Of a stretch of 49,038 nt of DNA, positions 1 through 6,618 are shown in pieces. The stretch's first letter is position 1, and each line of letters begins with the position of its first letter. The position numbers and the translations under genes were made by a program. Source of the stretch: REEB85 sp018971455 (GTDB lineage: Bacteria > Pseudomonadota > Alphaproteobacteria > Acetobacterales > Acetobacteraceae); assembly GCA_028871195.1 (NCBI GenBank), contig JAGWNT010000017.1, positions 1-49,038 on the forward strand. Reading direction: 5' to 3'. Below the pieces are notes generated by a model. The model ran no database searches and was not told the DNA's origin. It saw only the letters and a program-made list of their open reading frames with translations.

Positions 1-76
1 CGACCGCGATCAAGCCGCCCGCGAGCACCAGGCTACGCGCGGCCAACGACAAAAGCCGATCCGCCGACGCGCCCAT
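1..76 (-). CDS. N-terminus of an exported or membrane protein (partial)
   Basis: The first 25 codons of a minus-strand gene are visible, starting at an ATG at 76-74 behind a purine-rich ribosome site (GAGGGGGAGGGGG). The peptide begins MGASADRLLSL and then runs into alanine, leucine, valine and glycine with few charges, as in a signal peptide or first membrane helix. The rest lies outside the window, so no family can be named. It diverges from the VOC-fold gene, with about 70 bp between the starts. Confidence 0.5.
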   Translation of the reverse strand, partial: MGASADRLLSLAARSLVLAGGLIAV

Positions 77-144
77 CCCCCTCCCCCTCATCGCCCGAGC
101 CGTGCAGGATGCCGGGAGCGCAATGGCGGGCAAAGGGGCGGATC

Positions 145-1011
145 ATGACGAACGCGGCTTTCGGCATCGAGCATCCGCTCGTCACCGTGCGCGACATCGA
201 CGCGGTGGCGGCGCGCTACGCCGCCATCGGCTTCGCCCCGCGCCCGCTCGGCCGCCACCCCTGGGGCACGGTGAACCGGCTGATCATGTTCCCGGACAAT
301 TTCATCGAACTGATCGCGGTGGCCGACCCGGCGGCCATCGAGGCCGATCCGGTGGGTGGGCACAAGTTCGGCCGCCGGGTCCGCGACCGCCTCGCCCTCG
401 GCGAGGGCATCTCGCTGATGGCGCTGCACAGCAAGGACGCGCCCGCCGACGAGGCCATCGCGCGCGCGCGCGGGGCGGCGAGCGACGGGCTGGTCGATTT
501 CCGCCGCGCCGTCCGCCTGCCCGACGGCTCGATGGACGAGGCCGTGGTCACGCTGAGCATCCTGCCCGACGCGGCGCTGCCGGGCACGACGATGTTCCTC
601 TGCCACCAGCACAAGCCCCATCTGGTGTGGAACGCCGATTGGCTGGTCCACCCCAACGGCGCCGAGGCGATCACGGAGGTGACCTATCTGGCGCCCGACC
701 CGGCGGCCGTGGCCGGCCGCCTCGCCGCCATCTGGGGGGCCGGGAACCTGACCCGCATCGAGGGCGGCCTGCGGGTCGCCACCGCCGGCGGCGCGGTCCT
801 CGCGCTCGACGCCGCCGGCATCGCCCGCCGCTTTCCGGGCATGGCGCTGCCCGAAGGTGCCGCCGCGCGCGCGCCCTGCGGGGTCGCCATCGCGCTGCGC
901 GCGCGCCACATCGACATGGCGCTGGCCGCTCCCGGCGCCGTCGCGCTGGAGAGCCGCGTGCTGGTGCCCGCCGCCTATGCCGGCGGCGTCATCCTGGAGA
1001 TGCATCGCTGA
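145..1011 (+). CDS. VOC/glyoxalase-like domain protein
   Basis: A 288-residue cytoplasmic protein of the vicinal-oxygen-chelate fold, most like the Glyoxalase_3 type. The N-terminal half opens with IEHPLVTVRDIDAVAARY and the FIELIAV strand; a second module carries LCHQHKPHLVWN, whose histidines could bind a metal. Such proteins are often lyases, isomerases or dioxygenase-like enzymes, but the substrate cannot be read from the sequence. The ATG at 145 is chosen over one at 109 because AAGGGG lies about 8 nt upstream and the family fold begins right after it. It converges with the LysR gene, stop to stop across 6 nt. Confidence 0.8.
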   Translation: MTNAAFGIEHPLVTVRDIDAVAARYAAIGFAPRPLGRHPWGTVNRLIMFPDNFIELIAVADPAAIEADPVGGHKFGRRVRDRLALGEGISLMALHSKDAPADEAIARARGAASDGLVDFRRAVRLPDGSMDEAVVTLSILPDAALPGTTMFLCHQHKPHLVWNADWLVHPNGAEAITEVTYLAPDPAAVAGRLAAIWGAGNLTRIEGGLRVATAGGAVLALDAAGIARRFPGMALPEGAAARAPCGVAIALRARHIDMALAAPGAVALESRVLVPAAYAGGVILEMHR

Positions 1012-1017
1012 GCGGCA

Positions 1018-1911
1018 TCACGCCGCCGGCCGCAGCGCCACGGTGGCGGCCAGGCTCTCGCGGATGAAGCCAACCAGCGGATCGACCAGGGCCGAGCGGC
1101 CCTCGATATCGCCGAATATCGCCATTTCAGCATGGCCGAGCGCCGGCAGGCCGGTGGCCTCGCGCAGCCCGGGCGTCAGGGTCGAGCGCCCAAGCACGCT
1201 GACGCCGAGCCCGGCCTCGGCGGCGGCGATGACGCCGAGCAGGCTCGCCGACGTGTAGACGATCTCATGGGCGATATTGGCGCGGCTCAGCGTCGCCAGC
1301 GCGCGGTCGCGGAACATGCAGCCGGGGGGCAGCATGGCCAGCGGCAGCGGGGCGTTGCGGCCGCCCTCCGGCGTCCAGCGCCCCGGCTGGCTGTCGCGCG
1401 CGGCGACCCAGGCCAGCGTCTCGGTCCAGATCGGCGTGCCGGTGGTCTCGCCGTCGCGCCGCTTGCCGATCACCAGGTCGAGCGCGCCGCGCTCGCAGGC
1501 GGCGCGCAATTCATGGCTGCGGCCAACCTCCACCTCGAGCTGCACATCGGGATAGGTGCGGGCGAACCGCGCCAGGATGGGGGCAAGGTGCTGGGGCACG
1601 AAATGATCGGCCACGCCGAGACGCAGATGGCCCCGCACCGGCGGCGCGATCATCCGCCGCACCGCCTCGTCGTTCAGCGCCAGCAGCCGCCGCGCATAGA
1701 CCAGCAGCACCTCGCCATCGGCGGTCAGCGCCAGGCGGCGGCTGGTGCGGGCGAAGACGCGCTTCTGCAGCACATCCTCCAGCCGCTTGATCTTGAGGCT
1801 GACAGCCGATTGCGTCAGCCCGAGCGACTGCCCGGCGGCGGTAAAGCCGCCTTGTTCGCTGACCGTGGCGAAGCAGCGCAGCAGGTCGAGATCAAGGTCC
1901 GGGTAGCGCAT
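1018..1911 (-). CDS. LysR-family transcriptional regulator
   Basis: A 297-residue LysR-type regulator. Residues about 6-65 form the winged helix-turn-helix (LLRCFATVSEQGGFTAAG, then LTQSAVSLKIKRLEDVL), followed by a linker helix. The rest is a periplasmic-binding-like effector domain starting near GHLRLGVADHF and including AAAEAGLGVSVLG. Regulators of this type usually act on neighbouring or divergent genes, but none is divergent here: upstream lies the end of a co-directional DUF2076 gene, 86 bp away. The target is therefore unknown. Length and domain order are normal for the family. Confidence 0.93.
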   Translation of the reverse strand: MRYPDLDLDLLRCFATVSEQGGFTAAGQSLGLTQSAVSLKIKRLEDVLQKRVFARTSRRLALTADGEVLLVYARRLLALNDEAVRRMIAPPVRGHLRLGVADHFVPQHLAPILARFARTYPDVQLEVEVGRSHELRAACERGALDLVIGKRRDGETTGTPIWTETLAWVAARDSQPGRWTPEGGRNAPLPLAMLPPGCMFRDRALATLSRANIAHEIVYTSASLLGVIAAAEAGLGVSVLGRSTLTPGLREATGLPALGHAEMAIFGDIEGRSALVDPLVGFIRESLAATVALRPAA

Positions 1912-1997
1912 GGCCCGACCCTATCCAAGCCCGGCCGCCGCGGCAATTTCCGCGTGCGCCGCCCGGCCGGCCCGTCGCCCGGCAAAAGCCCCGCCCG

Positions 1998-2885
1998 TCA
2001 GCAGTTTTGACTGTCGTCCGGCGCCGAGTCGGTCCAGCCGGAATCGGTCTGGTCGGCGCCGCCGCCGGCGTCGAAACCGGCCGGATCGCCGCCACCATTG
2101 CCGGGATCGGTCTGCCAGCCGCTGTCCTGACCGGCGAAATCCTTCTGCGCCCCGCCCACGTCATAGGGGTCGGGCGCGGCGGCACCGCCCCAGGGATTGC
2201 CGGCCGGCTCGGCCTGCGGCGGCATCACGCCGCCGCCGAACCCGCCCCCACCGAAACCACCACCGCCAAAACCACCGCCGCCAAAGCCCCCCGAATGGCC
2301 GCCCGAGAACAGGTTCATCAGCGCGTTGCCCGCCACCATGCCGCCCGCCACGCCGGCCGCCGTGGTCAGCGCCGAGCCGAGAAAGCCGGAGCCCGGGCGC
2401 TGGAACATGCCGGGCTGGTAGCCGGGCGCGTATTGCGGCGGCGGCGGCGCATATTGCGGCTGGGGCTGCGGCTGATACTGCGACGGGGGCGGGGCGGCCT
2501 GGCCGCCGCCGAACAATCCGCCGAACAGGCCGCGCGCCGGTTGCGGCTGCGGCTGCGGTTGCGGCTGGGCCGCCGCCCCCCAGGGGGAGGCCGCCGGAGG
2601 CGGTGCCGCCTGGGCCTGATGGGCGTTCTGCAGCTCATATTGCAGCCGCGATATCTGGTTCTGCGCCTCCGCCAGCGCATGCTCCTGGATGAAGGCGAGC
2701 TGGGTGATGCGATAGCGCGCCTCGGGATAGCGGTTGAACAGGTCGGCCAACAGCGCATCGGCCTCGCGATCGACCGGCGGCAACGCCGGTGCGGTGGCCG
2801 GCACCGAGCCGGTGAACCCGCCCGCCGGCGCGCCGCCGGTACGCTGGACGAAGCCCTCGATCAATGCGCGTTCCTCGTTGGTCAT
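1998..2885 (-). CDS. DUF2076 family protein
   Basis: A 295-residue protein whose first 95 residues match the DUF2076 pattern: MTNEERALIEGFVQR at the start, then PPVDREADALLADLFNRYP and a helical AFIQEHALAEAQNQI stretch predicted as coiled coil. The middle is proline- and glutamine-rich (PQPQPQ repeats, 2539-2569) and the C-terminal half glycine-rich with GGGGF units. A short hydrophobic stretch (ALTTAAGVAGGMVAGNALMNLF) could insert in a membrane. Members are widespread in Proteobacteria, often annotated as periplasmic or ABC-associated, with no proven role. It reads in the same direction as the following LysR gene. Confidence 0.85.
   Translation of the reverse strand: MTNEERALIEGFVQRTGGAPAGGFTGSVPATAPALPPVDREADALLADLFNRYPEARYRITQLAFIQEHALAEAQNQISRLQYELQNAHQAQAAPPPAASPWGAAAQPQPQPQPQPARGLFGGLFGGGQAAPPPSQYQPQPQPQYAPPPPQYAPGYQPGMFQRPGSGFLGSALTTAAGVAGGMVAGNALMNLFSGGHSGGFGGGGFGGGGFGGGGFGGGVMPPQAEPAGNPWGGAAAPDPYDVGGAQKDFAGQDSGWQTDPGNGGGDPAGFDAGGGADQTDSGWTDSAPDDSQNC
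2231..2291 (-). repeat. Short in-frame tandem repeats encoding GGGGF units
   Basis: About four 15-bp units inside the DUF2076 gene encode a glycine-phenylalanine array. The units differ slightly at third positions. They are a coding low-complexity tract rather than a mobile repeat. Confidence 0.7.
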
Positions 2886-2936
2886 CGCCGTGTTCCTTTG
2901 CTGGCAGCCGCCATGTGGCGCGTGCGGGGGCGCGGT

Positions 2937-3368
2937 TCAAGCAACCCGTGCGATGCCCAGCCGCCGTGCCTCGATCGCCGGACAGCGATCCATCACCACG
3001 ACCAGCCCGGCCGTCCGGGCGCGGGCGGCGGCCTGCTCGTGCACCACGCCGAGCTGCATCCACACCACCCGCGCGGCGAGGCGGATCGCCTCGTCCACGA
3101 CCGGCGGCACATGGTCGCTGGCGCGGAACACATCGACCATGTCGAGCGGCGCCGCCTCCTCCAGCGTGGCAACCACGGTCCGGCCCTGCAGAACCTGGCC
3201 GGCAAGGCCGGGATTGACCGGCGTCACCGCGAAGCCGAAGCGCTGCAGGAAGCCCTGGATGCCGAACGCGGGCCGCAGCGGATTGGCCGAGGCGCCGACC
3301 AGCGCCACCCGGCGCGTGGTGGTCAGCACCGCGCGGATTGCCGCATCGTCGAGCCCGTCGATCGCCAT
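2937..3368 (-). CDS. CoA-binding (YccU-like) protein
   Basis: A 143-residue single-domain Rossmann protein of the CoA_binding family. It shows VALVGASANPLRPAFGIQGFL for the nucleotide loop, TPVNPGLAGQVLQG, a VDVFRASDHVP motif and VVWMQLGVVHEQAAARA, all typical of YccU-like proteins and related to the N-terminal part of succinyl-CoA synthetase alpha. The cellular role of the family is not established. The ATG at 3368 is preferred because the conserved fold begins within about 15 residues of it; upstream codons to 3515 are not conserved-looking. It diverges from glyQ across 139 bp. Confidence 0.85.
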   Translation of the reverse strand: MAIDGLDDAAIRAVLTTTRRVALVGASANPLRPAFGIQGFLQRFGFAVTPVNPGLAGQVLQGRTVVATLEEAAPLDMVDVFRASDHVPPVVDEAIRLAARVVWMQLGVVHEQAAARARTAGLVVVMDRCPAIEARRLGIARVA

Positions 3369-3507
3369 CCGCCCGCCCCCGCCGCCATGTCGCCCGCGCA
3401 GAGCTAGCCCCGCCGGCGGCGCGAGGCAATCTTGTGACGGCGCCGACCGCCCCCTATTGTGCGCCGCATCAAGCCCGCCCGAGTCAGGCACGCCAGGACG
3501 CCCGCGC

Positions 3508-4380
3508 ATGAACACCCACGCCCCGCCGAGCTTCCAGGAGCTGATCCTGCGGCTGCACGATTTCTGGTCGCGCCAGGGCTGCGTGATCCTCCAGCCCTAC
3601 GACGTCGAGATGGGCGCCGGCACGTTCCACCCCGCCACCACGTTGCGCGCCCTCGGCCCCCGGCCGTGGGCGGCGGCCTATGTGCAGCCCAGCCGCCGGC
3701 CGAGCGACGGGCGCTACGGCGAGAACCCAAACCGGTTGCAGCATTACTACCAGTATCAGGTGATCATGAAGCCGAGCCCGGCGGACGCCCAGGCCCTGCT
3801 GCTGGACAGTTACCGCACCATCGGGCTCGACCCCATGCTGCATGATTTCCGCTTCGTCGAGGATGACTGGGAAAGCCCCACCCTGGGCGCCTGGGGGCTG
3901 GGCTGGGAGGTCTGGTGCGACGGCATGGAGGTCGGCCAGTTCACCTATTTCCAGCAGGTCGGCGGCATCACCGTCACCCACCCGAGCTTCGAGATGACCT
4001 ACGGGCTGGAGCGGCTGGCGATGTATGTGCAGAACGTCGAGCGCGTCTACGAGCTCGATTTCAACGGTTGCGGCGTCACCTATGGCGACGTCTTCCTGCG
4101 CGCCGAACGGGAATACAGCGCGCATAATTTCGAGTTCGCGAACACCGACATGCTGGCCCGCCACTTCGCCGACGCCGAGGGCGAATGCGCAGCCCTGCTG
4201 GCGCGCAACCTCGCCCTGCCCGCCTATGACCAATGCATCAAGGCGAGCCATCTGTTCAACCTGCTCGATGCGCGCGGCGTCATCAGCGTGACCGAGCGGG
4301 CCAGCTACATCGGCCGCGTGCGCGCGCTCGCCAAGGGCTGCTGCGAGGCCTGGCTGGCCGGAGAGAGCGTCGATGCCTGA
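3508..4380 (+). CDS. glyQ: Glycyl-tRNA synthetase alpha subunit
   Basis: The 290-residue class II catalytic subunit of the bacterial alpha2beta2 glycyl-tRNA synthetase, which charges tRNA-Gly in the cytoplasm. Strongly conserved blocks are visible: FQELILRLHDFWSRQGC near the start, GAGTFHPATTLRALGP, QPSRRPSDGRYGENPNR, HDFRFVEDDWESPTLGAWG and QVGGITVTHPSFEMTYGLER. The ATG at 3508 starts the usual family N-terminus, although the open frame extends upstream. The stop overlaps the glyS start by 8 nt (ATGCCTGA), which implies translational coupling and matched subunit amounts. Confidence 0.98.
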   Translation: MNTHAPPSFQELILRLHDFWSRQGCVILQPYDVEMGAGTFHPATTLRALGPRPWAAAYVQPSRRPSDGRYGENPNRLQHYYQYQVIMKPSPADAQALLLDSYRTIGLDPMLHDFRFVEDDWESPTLGAWGLGWEVWCDGMEVGQFTYFQQVGGITVTHPSFEMTYGLERLAMYVQNVERVYELDFNGCGVTYGDVFLRAEREYSAHNFEFANTDMLARHFADAEGECAALLARNLALPAYDQCIKASHLFNLLDARGVISVTERASYIGRVRALAKGCCEAWLAGESVDA

Positions 4381-6535
4381 GTTCTTTCTGGAGCTTTTCA
4401 GCGAGGAAATCCCGGCGCGCATGCAGGGCCGCGCCGCCGACGTGCTGGCCGAGCTGATCGGCGGCGAGCTGGCGACACTGGCGCCGCGCGATATCCGCCG
4501 CTTCGCCGGGCCGCGGCGCATCGCCGTGGCGGCCGAAATCGATGCTGCCGTGGCCGCCCGGCAGAGCAGCGAGCGCGGGCCCCGCTTGAACGCGCCCGAA
4601 CAGGCGCTGGCCGGCTTCCTGCGCAAGCATGGCGCCGAGCGGGCGCAGCTGCGCGAGGAGGGCGAGTTCTGGGTGCTCGACAAGGTCACCCCCGGCGTGA
4701 GCGCCGCCGCCGCGATCGCGCAGACCCTGCCCAAGCTGCTGCACAGCTTCCCCTGGCCGAAATCCATGCGCTGGGGCGGCAGCAGCGCCTTCACCTGGGT
4801 GCGCCCCCTGCGGCGGATCGTCTGCCTGCTCGACGGCGCGGTGGTGCCGTTCGACCTGCGCGACGGCGCCGATGACGGGCATGGGCTGGCCTCCTCGAAT
4901 CTCACCGAAGGCCACCGCTTCATGGCGCCGGGCGCGTTCGCCGTTGCGTCCTGCGCCGACTGGCAGGCGCAGCTGCGCGCCCGCCACGTCATCGTCGATG
5001 CCGCCGAGCGGCGTGATCTGATCTATCGGGCGCTGAACGACATGGCAGCCGGAAATGGGCTGTCAGTGGTGGAGGATTATGGGCTGCTCGATGAGGTGGC
5101 GGGGCTCGTGGAATGGCCGGTGCCGCTGCTCGGCGCCATCGACGCCGCCTACATGGACCTGCCCGCCGAGGTCATGCAGGTCTCCATGCGGGTCAACCAG
5201 CGCTATTTCGCGCTGCGCACGAAAGACGGCGCGGCCGCCCCGCGTTTCGCCTTCGTCGCCAACATCGAAGCCAATGATGGCGGGGCGGCGATCATCGCCG
5301 GCAACGAGCGTGTGCTGCGCGCGCGCTTCTCCGATGCCCGCCATTTCTGGGACCTCGACCGCCAGAGCCGGCTCGACAGCCGCCTCGCGGCACTCGACGG
5401 GGTGACCTTCCACGCCAGGCTCGGCAGCCAGGGCAACCGGGCACGGCGGCTGGAGCTGCTGGCCGGCCTGATCGCACCGCCCATCGGCGCCGAGACGGCC
5501 CAGGCCCAGCGCGCGGCCCTGCTCGCCAAGGCGGACCTGACCTGCGGCATGGTCGGCGAGTTCCCCGAATTGCAGGGCATCATGGGCGGCTACTATGCGC
5601 GCCATGACGGCGAGGACGACGCGGTGGCCGACGCCATCCGCGACCACTACCTCCCCAAGGGCCCGGCCGACGCGGTTCCGGCCGGCCGCGTGGCCATCGC
5701 CGTGGCCCTAGCCGACAAGATCGATCAGCTCGTCAGCTTCTTCGCTATTGGCGAGAAGCCGACGGGATCTGGCGACCCGTATGCTCTGCGGCGCGCCGCT
5801 CTAGGGGTAATTCGTATCGTACAAGAAAATACTCTGCGCATACCTTTGCGGCAGATAGTTGATAACGCCTGCATCATGGTGAGCAATGCTGCAACAGATG
5901 CAAACGAACGCGCGATCAATCGCGCCGGGCAGGTATTCAACGAGATGGGGGCAGTTCCGCCAGTAGAGCGGCAATTCCTGGACTCGGGCCTGCCGCCGAA
6001 TAACGCCATCGTCGATGACATATTAGGCTTCCTCGCCGACCGCCTGCGCGTGCAGCTGCGCGCCGAGGGCGCCCGCCACGACATCCTCAACGCCGTGCTG
6101 GGCGCCGGCATTGATGACGACATCACCCGCCTGCTGGCGCGCACCGATGCGGTGGCCGTCATGCTCGGCACCGAGGACGGCGCCAATCTGCTCGCCGCCT
6201 ACCGCCGGGCCGCCAACATCCTGCGCATCGAGGAGAAGAAGGACGGCCCGCATGCCGGGGCGGTCGCCGCGGGCCTGCTCGTGGCGCCGGAGGAACAGGC
6301 CCTCGCGGCGGCGCTCGACGGCGTCGCGCCGGCGGTCGAGGCGGCGATCGACGGGGAGGATTTCGCCGCCGCCATGGCCGCCATGGCCTCGCTGCGCGCG
6401 CCGCTCGACGCGTTCTTCGACAAGGTGACGGTGAACGATCCGCAACCCGAATTGCGCCGCAATCGTTTGGCTTTGCTCGCCCGCGTGCGGGCGGCGATGA
6501 ATCTGGCGGCGGATTTCTCGCGAATCGAAGGCTAG
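4373..6535 (+). CDS. glyS: Glycyl-tRNA synthetase beta subunit
   Basis: The 720-residue beta subunit, needed for tRNA binding by the GlyQS tetramer. The start PEFFLELFSEEIPARMQ, the middle block GEFPELQGIMGGYYARHDGE, DPYALRRAALGVIRIV and the C-terminal anticodon-binding-like domain ending near NRLALLARVRAAMN all fit the family. Residues about 446-552 (5707-6030) are encoded by DNA of quite different composition: rare codons CTA, TTA, ATA, GTA, ACT and CAA cluster there and are scarce in the flanks. That patch also makes the segment between IVQEN and DDILGFL longer than in E. coli GlyS as I remember it. The reading frame is intact, so the protein is probably functional. Confidence 0.97.
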   Translation: MPEFFLELFSEEIPARMQGRAADVLAELIGGELATLAPRDIRRFAGPRRIAVAAEIDAAVAARQSSERGPRLNAPEQALAGFLRKHGAERAQLREEGEFWVLDKVTPGVSAAAAIAQTLPKLLHSFPWPKSMRWGGSSAFTWVRPLRRIVCLLDGAVVPFDLRDGADDGHGLASSNLTEGHRFMAPGAFAVASCADWQAQLRARHVIVDAAERRDLIYRALNDMAAGNGLSVVEDYGLLDEVAGLVEWPVPLLGAIDAAYMDLPAEVMQVSMRVNQRYFALRTKDGAAAPRFAFVANIEANDGGAAIIAGNERVLRARFSDARHFWDLDRQSRLDSRLAALDGVTFHARLGSQGNRARRLELLAGLIAPPIGAETAQAQRAALLAKADLTCGMVGEFPELQGIMGGYYARHDGEDDAVADAIRDHYLPKGPADAVPAGRVAIAVALADKIDQLVSFFAIGEKPTGSGDPYALRRAALGVIRIVQENTLRIPLRQIVDNACIMVSNAATDANERAINRAGQVFNEMGAVPPVERQFLDSGLPPNNAIVDDILGFLADRLRVQLRAEGARHDILNAVLGAGIDDDITRLLARTDAVAVMLGTEDGANLLAAYRRAANILRIEEKKDGPHAGAVAAGLLVAPEEQALAAALDGVAPAVEAAIDGEDFAAAMAAMASLRAPLDAFFDKVTVNDPQPELRRNRLALLARVRAAMNLAADFSRIEG
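5707..6030 (+). other. Low-GC, atypical-codon patch inside glyS
   Basis: From the CTA codon at 5707 to the ATA TTA pair near 6022 the third codon positions become rich in A and T, whereas the flanking glyS codons end almost only in G or C. Both edges are fairly sharp. The patch covers conserved residues (YALRRAALGVIRIV) as well as a variable stretch, so it looks like a replaced segment rather than a simple insertion. Confidence 0.65.
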
Positions 6536-6549
6536 AATGACGGGACGCG

Positions 6550-6597
6550 GGGGCCTTGCGGCCCCTGTCCGGCCCAGGGCGGCGCCCTGGGCTTTCT
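6550..6597 (+). terminator. Double GC-rich hairpin between glyS and ppdK
   Basis: Two perfect stem-loops lie back to back. GGGGCC/GGCCCC with a TTGC loop covers 6550-6565. A 9-bp stem, GCCCAGGGC/GCCCTGGGC, with a 3-nt loop covers 6572-6592 and is followed by TTTCT. The second resembles a weak intrinsic terminator for glyQS; the pair could also be a dispersed palindromic element. It ends about 20 nt before the ppdK start codon, so it might affect ppdK translation as well. Confidence 0.55.
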
Positions 6598-6618
6598 CAA
6601 CGGGAGCACACGGCGATC

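Noticed and set aside
5821..6010. In-frame palindromic element insertion (Rickettsia-type) in glyS
   Set aside because: The atypical composition begins well inside conserved glyS residues and no strong palindrome is evident, so segment replacement fits better.
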